From contig OZ234504.1 of NCBI GenBank assembly GCA_965153455.1, forward strand, positions 5,394,001-5,458,000: a stretch of DNA of 64,000 bases. The letters are read 5' to 3'. Shown piece after piece: positions 45,401-59,160 of the stretch (positions are counted from its first letter, which is position 1; every line of letters begins with the position of its first letter). The notes under the pieces were generated by a model. That model saw only the letters and a list, made by a program, of their open reading frames with translations, did no database searches and was not told the origin of the DNA. The DNA is from Sphagnum compactum (taxonomy: Eukaryota > Bryophyta > Sphagnopsida > Sphagnales). Both the position numbers and the translations under genes were made by a program.

Positions 45401-48400
45401 AAAAATATTTAATCCATTGATGTCAAATCCCCTCTAGTTCCAGGCTAAATGTATTTGATTTTGAAATCCAAGTATGGATTCACAATGCAATTCGTGGCCA
45501 ATTTTGTATATTGTGCAAAATATTACCATTGCCATTCATTTGGTTGCAAATAATTTAACATTTTTGTGTTTTATTGGTTAATCCCAAATACCTTCTAGTT
45601 GCAACATTCACATTCAAAACTATCTGATGTAAAAATTTGACATTTGTGTGAGATATGCCTAAAGGCATGTGACACATCAAAAGAGGTTAGTAGATCCATG
45701 TACATCAATAGTCCCCCATGTGCCTAGATTAGTTTCAAGGTATTCAAAATGATATAAAAAGAAAAGGTTTTTCATTTATAGTTTTAAGTTCATGGGTTTT
45801 GTAGTGAGGGAACTACAAGATGTGCTACACAATTTTTTATTATTATTACATTTTATTCAAAATTTTATTCATTTTTTTATAAATTAAAATAAATCATTCT
45901 TACTTAGTAAACATGGAATGAATACATGCATCTTATTATGTTTATCTATTTGTTTAAACAAAAAGTCAGTGTATCCAAAGGTAAATATCGTGACAAACAT
46001 GTGTTCAAGTTGTGATAGGTTACCATGATTAGTGGTGATGGAGTTTAGAGGCATGAGAAATTGTAGTGACATGTTCATTATTATTATTTTGTTTGTATGA
46101 ACATTGGGATGAAAGTTAAAGTTGAATAAAAATGATATAAACATATAAATGAAAAAAAAATCAATTAAAAGGAAAAATGGAACCATGCTCGATCATTATG
46201 AAAATTGTGTAAAATTATAAATGGTTTAAGCTTTTGGAGTGTAATAAAATCATTGGGAAAAAATACATAATTCAAACTTCAATTTGACCCCTTATCACCA
46301 ATCTAACCCCTAATGTGAGATTATCCATTAAATGGGGCAAAATTGGGACAAAAACATAAAATTAGAGACCAAATGATTTAATGTGATTGATGAGATTGAT
46401 GAAGGTGTGTTGGTAAGCAAATCAAATCTACATGTCTTATCAAGATTTGCATTACATGTCACAATTATGACTAAATTAGTTTCAACACCTTCACATGTGC
46501 TCAAACTAGTTTGGTCTTGATTGCAACATTAAAAACAAATTAATATAAGCATTTAATGCCTACCTAATTTTTCAACCCCAATTGGACCTTTATTAGCAAT
46601 TTCATCCCCTATTCGGAGCACTTTACGAATAATTTTCATGAGTATAACTATTTGTTTAGTATTAATGTTGTTTTTGCCCATTTGTAATATTGCCTTTTGT
46701 TCTTATCCATAAGGGCGTCATTGATAATGTTTGATTTAAACCACGGTTATACACTTGATAAAATAATCATACTTAAACTTGAAGTGGTGGTTGTTCCAAT
46801 AACAAAAAATTTAGGCTTTTAGATAAGATGCATGTGATAGAATACAATATTGTTAGGTCATTAGTCCTCATGCAACTAAAATAATGTTTGTTATGTAGTA
46901 AAATGAAACCGTGACTCTCAAGAAAACAATTGTCAAAACAACAATGGTAAAAATAAGTGAATCAAAATGCTAAATTTTAACCTCAATATTCCAATTTGAA
47001 ATAATGCACCTTCCTTTGAAAACAAATAATAATGCATAAGTGGACCTTCGAACGTAATCATTTTATGGTCATGATGTCTTCGACTTGTGTCACATTTTGA
47101 TGAGAAATTAGCCATGGCAATGTGTGTTTATTATTCACAAATGAAGTGTGAAATGTATAATGAATTTAAGAGATTGTACATTACTATTAATTTTAGTATC
47201 ATACTCACACAGTTTCACTTCATTTACAAATAAAAATATATTATTAAATAATTATTATGTACATAATAAAATAAAACTAATACATGTGACCAAATACATC
47301 TCAAACCAATGAAAGTGAAATTAAATGGAAAAATATGGTGTCATGAACATGAAAATTACCAAAACCAAATAAATGAATGTCCAACATCAATAGAAGGATA
47401 AATTATAACAAAAGAAACATTAAACTATTTTTGGGTGATTTATTTTTTATTATCCCTTGTAATGCAATTTTTGAAGGATGCTTGTAAAAACTACTAGTGT
47501 CTAATTAAGAGGTAAATGGTCAACTCCATTAAACATCCGAATCTAGGTTGAGGTTCAAAAGGTTGAATTTTTTTTATTGGATTTCAATAGCATACAATTT
47601 ATGCATTACACATGGATTATGTCGTATTTTTTACTTTATTTATATTTCTAGAACAATCAAGTGACTTCAAAAAGACATGCATATTTATGAATGCACAACA
47701 TACAAATTGAAAACGGCAAAGAACAATTTAGAAATATTCAATAAGCATATTTAGAAACAAATCATAGTCAAAAGTGTACAACATGGAAAACAATGTGTCA
47801 ACCATATCTTTAGAATATATTTTCATTATTTTATCTCTTGATAGTGGTGACTAAAATATTATGGAAAGTGTGCACTCGATGGTTTTTTCCAAAAACTTTT
47901 CAATTACACTAGTAATTAAACGACTACAACAATGAAGAATCTACCCATGGAGATGGTTTTACTTACATGCTCAATGCATATTGTGTGTTTGGTTGGGTTT
48001 CAAGGAGGGTTTCCTCATGTCTTTGAAAGGGTGGCGAGATTCCACCCTTGGTTTTTGCTTTTTCATAACCCACCGATCTGGATTCACAAACCCAAGTAGA
48101 GACCTTGGTAAAGGCTTGAGTGATTTAGAAAATTACCCAATATTAATATAAACTTAAGTCGAACTATCCGAATTGAAAAATCTAAAACAAGGCCACAAAA
48201 TATGCTTGGGAAAATATACAAAACAAAATTTTATTCATAACAAGCAAAGGTTGTAAAACAAAAGGAACATTTAGTTATAATGTAAGATCATATTTCATAA
48301 GCTATGTTGAAAAAATTGGAAACAATCAAGGGAAATATCTTTATTTCTACCCTTTTGAAGACCAAGCTTGAAAAAACATTCATATGGCCCACCATCTCAG

Positions 48401-48890
48401 GAACCTTTTTGAAGAACTTTTTAAATGCCTATATTGTGGATCTAATCATGGATGAATATCATCCATTATGAATGAACATTGCATGTTCATGACTGAATTA
48501 TTTTCTTTCTTGAACAATGAACCAAGCCAAATGAAAGTATTTTATGTATATTATTTGTAAAAATTGTAAGTTATGTTTGATTGACCTATGTTAGGGTAGG
48601 TTACATGATGTCACCAAATAAATTAATGAAATCAAAGTTCAATGCTCCAAATATTGTTTGACACACCGAATTCAACAAAAACACATGAGTAAACATTATG
48701 CCAAAACCCAACATTTACGACTAGGACAATTTGCAACTATGACATAAATTCAATCATATAGCATGTGAACCATATTGTCCTACTTAGGTCACTATGTTTA
48801 GTCATGTTTGTAACTATATGATTAAGGTATTGGGTTGTATCTTATTTTTAATCATGATTTTGATTATGGGATTGCAGGCACATGTTTAAT
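42421..48890. other. AT-rich intergenic, no gene seen
   Basis: About 6.5 kb without recognisable protein or RNA genes. An ATTTGTTTAAACAAAAAGTC word recurs at about 44.92 and 45.95 kb and an (AT)n run lies near 43.28 kb. Likely old transposon debris, but no diagnostic domain remains. Confidence 0.5.
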
Positions 48891-48899
48891 TTTCTTTTG

Positions 48900-49660
48900 C
48901 AAATTTTATTTAGGTAGGTTGTAGCTCACAAGTAGTCTACACATACGTTCTAAGTAGTAGATAGGTCCTATTAAGTAGTTAAATAAGACTTACTACTTAT
49001 TAATTAAAATACCTATTACCCAGGTAGTAAATATTTATTTAAAACCTTTTCAAAACCTACCTAGTAGGACACATGTAGTACTCGGCGTGTTCACTTCCAT
49101 TGTATTCCAAATTATGTGTAAAACAAAATATATACATATAAGGTGCCTATAATTCATTATGAAAATATACTAAAAAATATTCAAAATGTCCCATTATTTC
49201 ATAAAAAGTTTAAAATACATTTTTACCTTAGGTGTTTTTTCAAAATACAAATAATGACTTCCTTTGGAGGTAATAGTAGGTCTATTTTTACAATTACCTA
49301 CCTAGTAACATTTTACCCATGTTATTGTATAAATATAATGACATAAATATTCATTTATATGTAGGTCTAATACTATTGTACTAAGTAGATAATTTAGGTA
49401 CTACCTAGTAAGATCTACCTACAAAGTGATCATTCAAATATATGTAAGGAATCTACTTAATAGTTCTTATTTATTACCTACCTAGTAATAAGTACCTATT
49501 AGTTATGAATATACATATTATTCAGTAGGTAGTCGGTAAAATAACTAACTTCAATAAGTAATAAATAGGTGGTAAATACCTACCTACTATGAACCGACCT
49601 ACTTTAATACATGCTAATAAGTAACAATGGTAGGTCAATAAGTAAGTGACTTATAAAATT
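48900..49660. repeat. Degenerate TAGGTAGTA/CTACCTA-rich region
   Basis: About 750 bases dominated by words from the TAGG/CTAC tetranucleotide family (AGTAGGTA, ACCTACCTAGTA, GTAGATAGG, CTACCTACTATG) mixed on both strands. There is no strict period, so it looks like an old, rearranged microsatellite field. Confidence 0.65.
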
Positions 49661-50785
49661 GGTTACATTATATTAAAACTACATTTTTGTTACTTTATAC
49701 TCATAATTAGATTTGGGGGAAGGAATTCAACTTAAGATTGAATTCCTAAATAATCATAAGATTCAAATATGGTTAATCAGTTGTTTTGAATCGATACTTT
49801 AAGATCACTAAAATTGATATACATGCAAACAAACATGCATCAACACCATGCACACAAATTTGAGTAATAACATGGTGATGCTTACAAAGAAGTCAACTTA
49901 TTGAACAACACATACATGTTTAATAAACATCTACCATGTACAAAATCTCTTATCTAAAATACCAAAACATAAATAATTAGTTTGGAATCACTTTAAGATA
50001 ATAAACACCAAAATCATGTACCAAAACAAAGGACTTCAGCTTTTAGCACTTAAATTTCATGTCTCCAACCTTATTGATTCTTTTATTGTGCTACTTGCCT
50101 TTCACTTCATAAATAGTTATGACTTACTACTACTCCAAAACCATTAAATACCTTTCCCTTTTCAATTTTTTTTTCCATCTATATTCTTACATACTTTCTT
50201 TCAATACTTGTTGCCATTCATTAAGATTACAAGTAGTAACCCAACATGAAATTAGAGCATCCTCATCAATGTAGTACATATCATGTAATAGCCCTAATTT
50301 GCAACTTGATCAAGAAGTTCAAAAATTATTTAAAACGTTTGATTTCAGTATAACTACCTTGTTATAAATTACATGTGCATGTAGTTTGACAAATGTGACA
50401 ACATGATTTGTTTTTCAAATTGATTTTGACTGGTAACTTTATCAATCTTGTGTGATCATTTGCATATATAAAACACCATTTATTCCAATTTATTTATAAT
50501 GTTTCAAAATCAAATAACAATTGGTTTTAGTGTCGTAAAATAGATCAAAATCAAATAACCATCAATTTCGTTTATTCCAAAACCTTAAGAAGACCAATAA
50601 TTTTATAGGTTATAGTTGATATTTTTTTAAAAATCAAAACCATGATTATATATCAAAACCTGTTATTTGATATTTGAAACCCATGATTGCAAACCCTTAA
50701 AACTTCCCTAATAAATGTCAAAGGTACATTCTTATTTTTGATAGCCGCCCAACATTGATAGTTATGTATTTTTGAACGGTTAAAC
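49661..50785. other. AT-rich intergenic, no gene seen
   Basis: No feature recognised. Confidence 0.5.
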
Positions 50786-50789
50786 CCTA

Positions 50790-50950
50790 CCCATTATGTG
50801 GGACTTGAATCACCTAATGAGCTTGTGAGGGCAAGGTAGGTGATGCACTAAACATAATGGGCAAAACAAAGCCATTCCATGACATTAAAGTCTTGGGTGG
50901 AAGTTTGAACGATTAAAAAAAATATCATGTTGAACATACACATAATTCAA
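50790..50950. repeat. Dispersed repeat, second copy of the 19.4-kb segment
   Basis: Same ordered blocks as at 19370-19545: GTGAGGGCAAGG, AATGGGCAAAA, CATTCCATGACATTA, GTCTTGGGTGG, then TGTTGAAC. It may mark the end of a non-autonomous relative of the rolling-circle element; that link is inference. Confidence 0.6.
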
Positions 50951-51269
50951 TCATTATTTTGAATGTACAATCATCATTAAAATATTAAATGTCATGTATT
51001 GTGGTCAAGAAATTAGCATAACATGTCACTTGAAACAATTTTAATGTGTATGGAAACAATAATTGGGATGCTTGTTAATATGTTTGTGTCATGCTTGGTG
51101 GAATCTTGTGAACTTTCACCTAAAATTCCCTTAATTATTTGCATTGACCATTTGTGACTTATTATAGTGAAACATGAACGATGAAATCAATATAAGGACT
51201 TTTGGCCTCTACACACATGGGTTTTTTCTCCTAAATATTTTTTAAAAATGGGCTTATTGTCTTTCCATA

Positions 51270-52400
51270 AAATCATAGAAATTGATTTCCAGACCTTTTT
51301 GTTGTGATAAAATTTGTAAAAGTTTGTTATTAACATGTTCCATTTCAAATATTTTCTCACGTTCAAATCTTGAAATGCATTTTCTTCTTTGTATCTTACT
51401 CAAATAAAACAAATGAAAGATCTATTAATTGGAGTGCACAATAATATATGAAATTTTAAATGATTTGTGAAAAAAAAGTTCTTGAAATTGAATTGTCTTC
51501 ACAAATTCAATTTATATTTTTCCTTCAAGGTGTATAGTTGTGTGTACATGTGGACTTAATAAGTAAGTACTATTGAATAAGAATTAATAAGTACTAGGTA
51601 GTACAATTAGTATGTAGTAATTAAGAACTAGATAGTAGCTAGGTAATATATGTGATTTAATTAATAGACCTATTTAATTACTTAGGTAATAGCTAGTAGC
51701 TAGCTAGTAACCTAAATATAATTCTAACTACTTAGTAAATATAGTAGGTAGGTGGGTATAAGTTGGTAGGTAAGTAGGTATGTAAATAAGGTAAATAGGT
51801 ATGTTTTAAGCAAATAATGTTGGGTGAATTGGTAAGTAAGTAAGTAGGCAAGTAGGTAGGTAAGTAGGTAGGTTAACAAGGGAGGTATATTTGAGCTACC
51901 TAATTAGCCTAGAGCTAAGCCTTCAATGAATTACGTACCTTGTTAGGCTTAGCTTGGTTACATAGCTTAATTTATTAAGTTAAATAGTAGTAGGTACCTA
52001 GGTTTTATTTTGAGTTTACTAATTATGTTAGGTAGGTAAATGAGGCCTATTTAATAGGCCAATAAATTAATTATAATAGGTTAGTTAATTAGGTATGTAC
52101 TAAGTAGCCTTGGCCTAGGCTTGCCGAACTAATGTCAAATTAATATGTTCAATTTGATTAAGCCATGATCATCTTTTCCTTTTGTTTGTCCCATTTGACT
52201 TTTCAATTGACACTTAGTAAAAAATGTCATTTTAGTCAAATGTGTTAATAAAAAATAACACATGTTTTTCATGCCCCAACATGGGTGTCAAGATGGACAT
52301 CATTTTTGGTCAAAATGGATACTTTGGTCAAGTTAGACCTTCTAAAAGGTCATGATTTCAAGCTATCAACATTTAATTGAATTTGGTTTTGTTAAATAAG
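51270..52400. repeat. Dispersed repeat, copy B (copy A at 2.93-4.32 kb)
   Basis: Matches copy A in ordered blocks, listed there. In copy B the middle has been replaced or expanded by a TAGG-rich stretch at about 51.54-52.11 kb that contains GTAGGTAAGTAGG arrays. Confidence 0.6.
51540..52115. repeat. TAGG/AAGTAGG microsatellite field inside repeat copy B
   Basis: Dense GTAG, GTAA and TAGC words, best at 51740-51880 where (AGTAGGTA)n-type arrays are nearly regular. TTAATTAGG and CCTAGG words fill the rest. Confidence 0.75.
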
Positions 52401-52739
52401 AATTCCACATTTTATTACACTTTATATTAATGTTTGGTTCTTGAATTGGGGAAAGACCAAATGCAAGACTTTGATCCAAATTATATTAGTAGAAAACCAT
52501 TTTTTTTATAACCAAAAGGTTTTCAATTGCATGTCATTTGCAACTATGTTACAAGTGGGATTTTTTTAATTTTAAAATAAAATAATGACAATTACTAATA
52601 AAATTGACTCATATGTTATATTGGTATATAGTTGAAAGCATTTTTCAATTGGGTGGTCATTTGTCGAATATTCATGGAATCAATAATGTTTCCAAGTTAA
52701 ACAACCAACTATGTTGGGAAATAATGTGAAGCATGTGTA

Positions 52740-53525
52740 ACGCGAAATCAGGTCGCCATATCCTGTGAACATTCCCTGATACTGGAAATTGAGTTTTTGC
52801 TTTCTTGAGCCGTTTGCTTTTGTGGCGGCTGCCTTTCCATTAATGCTGCATGGGAGTGCATGGGAAGCTTGGCTGGCTGTGTGTGGGATGCTGTACAGGG
52901 AAATTCAAGTGGCGGCTGCTACTGAATAGGCATGGAGGCCGATTGGCGGCGCCGAATTATGAGGGATGGAACTACCATTATGGGCGGAGTCAGTTTGGAG
53001 CTGTAACGGAGGAGGAAAAGAGTAGAGAGGCGGAAGTAAAGGATTTTGGGTAAAGGACAGTGAGGGGATGTTCAGTTGGTTGCAGGAGAGCTTGGCTGAA
53101 TGCTAGAATTTTCCGTTGCGCCTAGTAACTGGCCAAGCTGCTGTAGAGGAATGAGAGAGAGAGAGAGAGAGATCAGACGGAACTAGGAATGTGGTGGTTT
53201 GTGAACTTCTGATGGAAGTCAGGCTTGTGCTTTCGAGCGATGTATATAGTCTGTAATGAAAGAGTTTCCTTGGTTGGCAATTGTGTGAGTGGGCGAGGCA
53301 GGAGACGGATGATGTGAAATCTGCCCTGTTGTTGTGTGGAAGCAAAGCACTTGTTCATCTCTGGTCTTGCAATGTGTGTCTGTGAGAGTCAGTAGGCAGT
53401 TAGCGTGTTGTGTGATGATTAGAGGTTTGAGTTGTGTGTAGAAGATCAAGAGAACATGGACGCTTGGGGTCGCGCAGGCAGTCAGTGTACTGTGTGATTT
53501 CGGACCCTCTCTTTTTTGGTTACAC
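52740..53525. other. GC-richer island in AT-rich DNA, function unknown
   Basis: About 780 bases whose base composition is clearly richer in G and C than the flanks, with a (GA)n run at 53152-53172 and several GGCGGC words near 52.82-52.94 kb. It looks like a transcribed leader or gene fragment, but no frame on either strand gives a recognisable protein. The short frames at 52850-53053 and on the minus strand at 53103-53527 are not convincing. Confidence 0.5.
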
Positions 53526-56500
53526 ATGTCTCGACTAAAAGGCTATTTTAAAAATATTCTTGGCATTAGAGGTTTTCTAGTTGGCACACAATCAAAACAT
53601 TGATTAGTGTTCAACTATTTTAATGACATCATCAACACACATATGAATGATAAAATGTTTTAGAGGATGGATGAAATGTAATCTTGTTTGCAACTTTGTT
53701 GTGACTTTATCTCTCAACTAGGCTAGACAACTAATAAGTGATTTTGGTTTTATAATATGTTATTACTTATTTGAAATTATGATAACATTAAATTACATGT
53801 AAATTTTATTTGTATAGATGAATGGTTATTTTTTATGCCCATAAATAATAAAATTTAATTTCAAGATAAAATTTAAAGAAAATATGAAATATATCTTAGT
53901 AATAATGTATGATGAAAAACTTTTTTTGTGCATGTAAATATTTAAAAAACTTATTTCAAATAAATTTTAAGGAAATTTTGAAATAGAAGTTTGTAATAAT
54001 TTATGTTCAATATATGTAATTTATTATTTGTATGTAAATCAAATGTTAGTTTACAACAATCAAGTAATGATACATAATTAATATTTTTGTGGAACTTTAA
54101 TGTTTGTTCATTTTGATACATATGATGTTTTGATACATTTTTAAATTTATGAAAAACAAATCACTAATCATTAAGTTACATGTAATTTAAACTAAATAAA
54201 TGAACAATTATTTATGATAAATCTTTTTGTGAATATAATTAGTACAGATTAATTCAAAAATAAAATTTAATGAAATTATGAAAAATCTAACTCAACGTAG
54301 TAATGTATATGTTCAATACATGTTTAATTTATATATTTCTATGTCGATTCAATTTTTGTTTACAACATATCAAATAATGATACATAACTAATATTTTTTG
54401 GAATGATAATGTTGGCAATTAGTTCCAATATTTTTTTAATTTTTAGTTTTAAAAATATTTTATTAAAAATAATATTTATTATTAAGTCATAATAATGATC
54501 AAAATAGTTGGTAAGGATATATAATAAATTATTATATAATTACAGAAATTATTATTATTCTAAGATTACTATAGTTGCAAAAAAACTCATAGTTCATAAT
54601 AGTTATAAGAAGTTAGGTTAAAATGTGAATAATAATAGTTAAATAATTAAAGTGATTACAATATTATTAAAAAACACTTAATTTTCATATTTTAGTTAAT
54701 TATTTTAATGAAACATTAATAAAAATTTATAACAAATTAGTAATTTTTTAAATATTGATTAATTATTACTATTATCATTAATTTAATAAATGATTATTTT
54801 TAATTGATCAAAATTAAAATTTAAGAAATATTTTTCATATTATTTATTAAATGATAATAATATATTTAATTTTAAATTATATAACTATACAATTAAAAAT
54901 GGTTGATCAATAATTACTACAAATAATTAACGTAACTAGTTAGACCTAGGTTAGGTAAACTATTAGTGTAAGTCTAGGCCTAGCTAAACTTAAATTAATT
55001 TGTAGTTCAATTATAACTAGATTACAACTATTTGAATTGCAATTAGGTTACAACTAAGTTCTAACTAAATTTTTATTCCATATTGTTTAATTTCCATTCC
55101 AAAAATCCAAATTATCTGAAGGAATGCACTAAGATTGTTGAAAAAACACAATAATCATTTAACTATTTGTTGACCCCAAACTTTGTGAATGTGCCATGTG
55201 TCAACATTGTGAAGGTGTCACATGTCATTGAACCACTAGTTAGATGTTCAACTTACATAGTTATAACTTATTCGAAATTGCAATTAAATTTTGGTTAATG
55301 TCATGACTAATTAGTGGATGAAGTTTATCCACTAATCAAAAGCAATTGAAATTTTTGACTAAGGTGGTATGTGACAACTGAAATGGTAAATAACTATTGC
55401 TATGGTGTTCACACATGGTTGACATTTTCAACTAGAACATCATTTTTACTTGTATTTATCGACTTTTTGGTTTGTAGTTCAAAAACCATTTCATAATTGC
55501 AAAAAATATTTTGCAACTACATTTATTATTCTCAATTACGTTTTTTAGTTGAAATGTAGTTGGAAATGTAATTGCAAAAAGGAGGTTTTTCTACTTGTGA
55601 TATAAATTTTAATGCTTGTTTCATCCTTTTTTAGAGCATTTTCACTGATACCCATACAATCTTTTTTGAATAAAAGTACGATAAAATCTATCTTGGTTTG
55701 GGTAATAAATAGGCTTTGGGTCAATATAGGTGCATACGATAAAATGCCTACAAAACCAACTACCCAATATAATAACTATTTTTGATTAATTAGATATAAT
55801 GATCAGGCCAAGTGGTTATACTTAAGTAGTCTTCCATCTTTTACTATCCCAATTTGCATATATATAGGTGGGGGTTGGGGAATAATAAATAAGAATTGTA
55901 AAATTACAAGAATTTATAAATCTTACTATTTCATTGAATTATTCCCCTAACCTAACTTGCAAAGATAGAATTTGAGTTTTGTCCAATGAAAATGATTTCT
56001 ATTGTTCTAAAAGTATCTCCACCCACACCCCTTATTTGGGCGTGTATCAATGTTTACCACTTCCAACATGAAGTGTTAATTATACACCATTCTCACCCAA
56101 AAACAAAATAAAGTGGAGAGAACAAAATAAAAGATTGTAGTGTTAATTATTCCCCCATCCCCACTTATGAACATGAAAAAGTGGACAATGTAAAATAAAA
56201 AGACTATTTAAATATCACCACCCAAGCCAATCATTATTAGAGGCCTAAAGAAGGGGCACCTCATAACATCTTGTTACATTACATGAAAAGTTATTTTGGG
56301 TATTCCATACTCATTACACTCATTTCAAACTTTTCCAAATGTTTTCATAATACATTAAGAATATTGTTATATGAGTTTATCCTAAAGTGTCAACATCAAA
56401 TTAATTTACCACTTAAACACAAGAAAAAAATAACCAAATGTTATGTTGAGGTGGCTTCTTTTAGCAAAAATGTATCAAAGGGTGTGGAGGAGGTTTGCTT

Positions 56501-57420
56501 GGCTTTTAGCTGTGAGGTTGGTGTTCATAAATTTTTGGCAATGTTAGTGCAAGGTTCAATATGTGAAACAATAGGTTGTTTTAAATGTTTGGGCTAATAA
56601 TGATTAACATCAAACTCGTGGTTCTTTAAAAAACTTTTGATCAAACCTCACATAAGGATCAAATGCATCTTCGCCAAAAATAAGACCCATGTTTAACAAC
56701 TTATACATCTCACTTTGAACGTGAATTAAAAAAATCGAGTAAAAAAAAAACATAGATTTGGTAAATGAATCCATGAGATTTATTTGACAAGTAAGAAAAA
56801 TGTGTGTGATGTTTTGTTGTTGGTCATGTACAAAAATTGCATAGTTTTTTCTTATGACCAAGACTTGTCATACCAAAATGCTTGATCCCATTATCTATAA
56901 GCATTGCCAACCTTTTTAAAATGGACATCTTTAAGGATATTAAAAGTCAAGCCATTTTCACCACTCTTCATAGCTTTAAATTCAACTCATGCCTTTGCTA
57001 TGCAACTAAAACCTTTGTACATTCAAGTAAGGTTGAATAAAAATAGAAAAATTAGTGTGCAAAGTTGATAAAAACCAAATCACAAAAAAAATTCAAGAAC
57101 AAATATAAGACAAAATGTTGATTTATATCGTCAAAAGATACAAAGTTGCATTTTGAGTTAATTGTCATTGTTGCCATACCTTCAAACAACATAACCCTCT
57201 TTGGGACATGCCCTTCCAACATATACAATTCCTCATAATCTCATCCCCATATCTAATGCACATTCAAATATTGGGGTTGGGAATAAACTTATTTTTGTCC
57301 ACATACACACTTGTAACATGGAGGACATGAACAAAGGAAAGTTGTGTTGAAAAATATAATTAGAAATACGAGATAAGCTAAGTCAAATAAAAATATAAAA
57401 ATATTTTTTAATGCTTTCCA
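53526..57420. other. Very AT-rich intergenic, no gene seen
   Basis: The 53.7-55.1 kb part is among the most AT-rich in the window (ATTTAAT, TAATTATT words). No transposon protein or RNA gene is recognised. Confidence 0.55.
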
Positions 57421-57507
57421 TTTTAGATCTCTACTAGGCTACACAAGGGGACATTGATGCAGCTCAGACACACGTACCATAAAGCCTCCAGAATGATGTG
57501 AACAAGG

Positions 57508-57777
57508 AGGAGATTGTTTGCAGCACAAGCAAGCAAAGAAAGAGAGATTGAAATCTTGAGATTGTTTTTTGCAGCAGCACAAGCAAGAAAGAAAGAAAGA
57601 ATGAAATCTTGAGATTGTTTGCAGCACAAGCAAGAAAGAAAGAAAAGAAATCTTGAGATTGTTTTGCTGCAGCACAAGCAAGAAAGATAGAAATCTTGAG
57701 ATTGTTTTGCAGCACAAAAAGCATGAATTCTTGAGAATTGTTTGCAGCATAAGAATGAATTCTTGAGATTGTTCAGT
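57508..57777. repeat. Minisatellite with CTTGAGATTGTTT units
   Basis: About seven units. CTTGAGA anchors at 57555, 57608, 57652, 57695, 57730 and 57762 give shrinking periods of 53, 44, 43, 35 and 32. Each unit is CTTGAGATTGTTT, GCAGCACAAGCAAG and an (AAAG)n stretch whose length sets the period. It creates open frames in all three minus-strand frames, which are not genes. Confidence 0.9.
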
Positions 57778-57904
57778 TGGACCGACATTCTTGGGGAGCT
57801 AGCTAAGCTATCATCAATCTGTGCTCACTCAAATCCAGTTGCTGAATCCATAGTTTACTGGGTCATACTTGTATCATATTGTCAGAACAAGCAAAATTTG
57901 GTCA

Positions 57905-57931
57905 TAAACCCTAAACCCTAAACCCTAAATC
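57905..57931. repeat. Telomere-like CCCTAAA tract
   Basis: Three perfect CCCTAAA units, C-rich orientation, just downstream of the CTTGAGA minisatellite. Similar tracts lie at about 59536-59555 and 60705-60733. Confidence 0.9.
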
Positions 57932-58099
57932 TGGACATTGTTGTTGTGTTTAGATTCATTATAGAGTGTAGTAGCTTAAGGGATTTTGGCCCCCTCGGCA
58001 ATAATAATAATACCCTAGTTAGTACCTTGGCCAATTCGAGCCTAATTATATTATTTTCAGAAATGTTGAAATTAAAATTCTAAAATTATTTTTCTTCCA

Positions 58100-58990
58100 A
58101 ATCAAAAAAAAATTGTGAAGGATAATAATAATAGTGAATATTCAGGAATATTCCATTTGTTGAAATGAAAAATTTCAAAATTAATTAATTAATTATTTGA
58201 TGGACATCATCATGTGTGTTGAAATGGCCAAGGTATTACTACGGTAATAGTTCTATTTTTTATATGAGGATTTTGGAAAGATGACATTTTGGCTTGTGTT
58301 GAAAAACTTGAGATTCGTTATTATAGAGTTACGATATTTTGAAGGATTTTGGATTTTTTTTTTTTAGAGGATTTTTTTGAAGATTATATTTTTGCATGGT
58401 GAAATATTTGAGTTTCCGTAATCCTTCTTCTTGTCTTAAGATACTTTTTTTTCAAAAAAAATTGTAAATGGCAAGGCCACAATGTGACACACCCCCTTTT
58501 GTTTTTTCTTTTCTTCTTGGGAGGGATGATTTAAATTCGGGATGTTTAAATCAGTGTTGTTGGCCAGTGTTATTGGGTTTTGATACGGTTATCAACCCCG
58601 GATATCAATCCGGTTATTAATAACCCGCAGCCAGTTCTTGAATTTTATTCATTTAGCATCGTTTGGGTATTGAATTATCGAAATAGAGTAACCTACTTGG
58701 ATGACCCAATAATCAGGTTATTTGATAACCTACCCTTATTGGACCACCGATGATTAGTACCCAAAATTTTCGCATAATCTACTCAACACCCATTTAAAAA
58801 ATTTATTTTGATATTGATGTTGATAACCTGCATGGTCCCGAAAATAAAAATTTCACCCAAAAAAAAAAACCTAGCCACCCAGTGCTTACTAAAATAAAGA
58901 GAAATGACCAGCCAACACTGGTTTAAACATGGTTCAATGTTTATGGCAAATAAGATTAAAAGACTTTTGTTCCTTAAAGTGATAAAGAGG
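58100..58990. other. Intergenic, no gene seen
   Basis: Includes TTTTTT and AAAAAA runs and a TTATTAATAACC-like local symmetry near 58.60-58.63 kb. No gene. Confidence 0.45.
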
Positions 58991-59000
58991 GGGGGGGGGG

Positions 59001-59160
59001 AAATACCTATACTCGTTAAACTATATATTAGAGAGGGGAAAAAAAAACCCTCTCTAATATATGGTTTAACGGGTATCTATAGGTTTTTTTAAAAAAAAAC
59101 CCCTCTCTAATATATGGTTAAAAGGGTATCTATAGGTTTTTTATACCCTCTCTAATGGTG
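59001..59160. repeat. Inverted plus direct repeat cluster (hairpin-forming)
   Basis: A unit with CCCTCTCTAATATATGG followed by TTTAACGGGTATCTATAGGT is present once inverted (59005-59037) and twice direct (59048-59084 and 59100-59137), with a third truncated start at about 59143. Poly-A/poly-T runs separate the copies. The inverted pair can form a stem of about 33 bases with a 10-base A-rich loop. Flanks carry a loose GAGAAATGA/TCATTTCTC inverted pair (about 58899 and 59161). Confidence 0.8.

Noticed and set aside
57423-57788. Cysteine-rich minus-strand frame of 121 codons
   Set aside because: All three minus frames are open because of the CTTGAGA/AAAG minisatellite; the cysteine pattern is the repeat.
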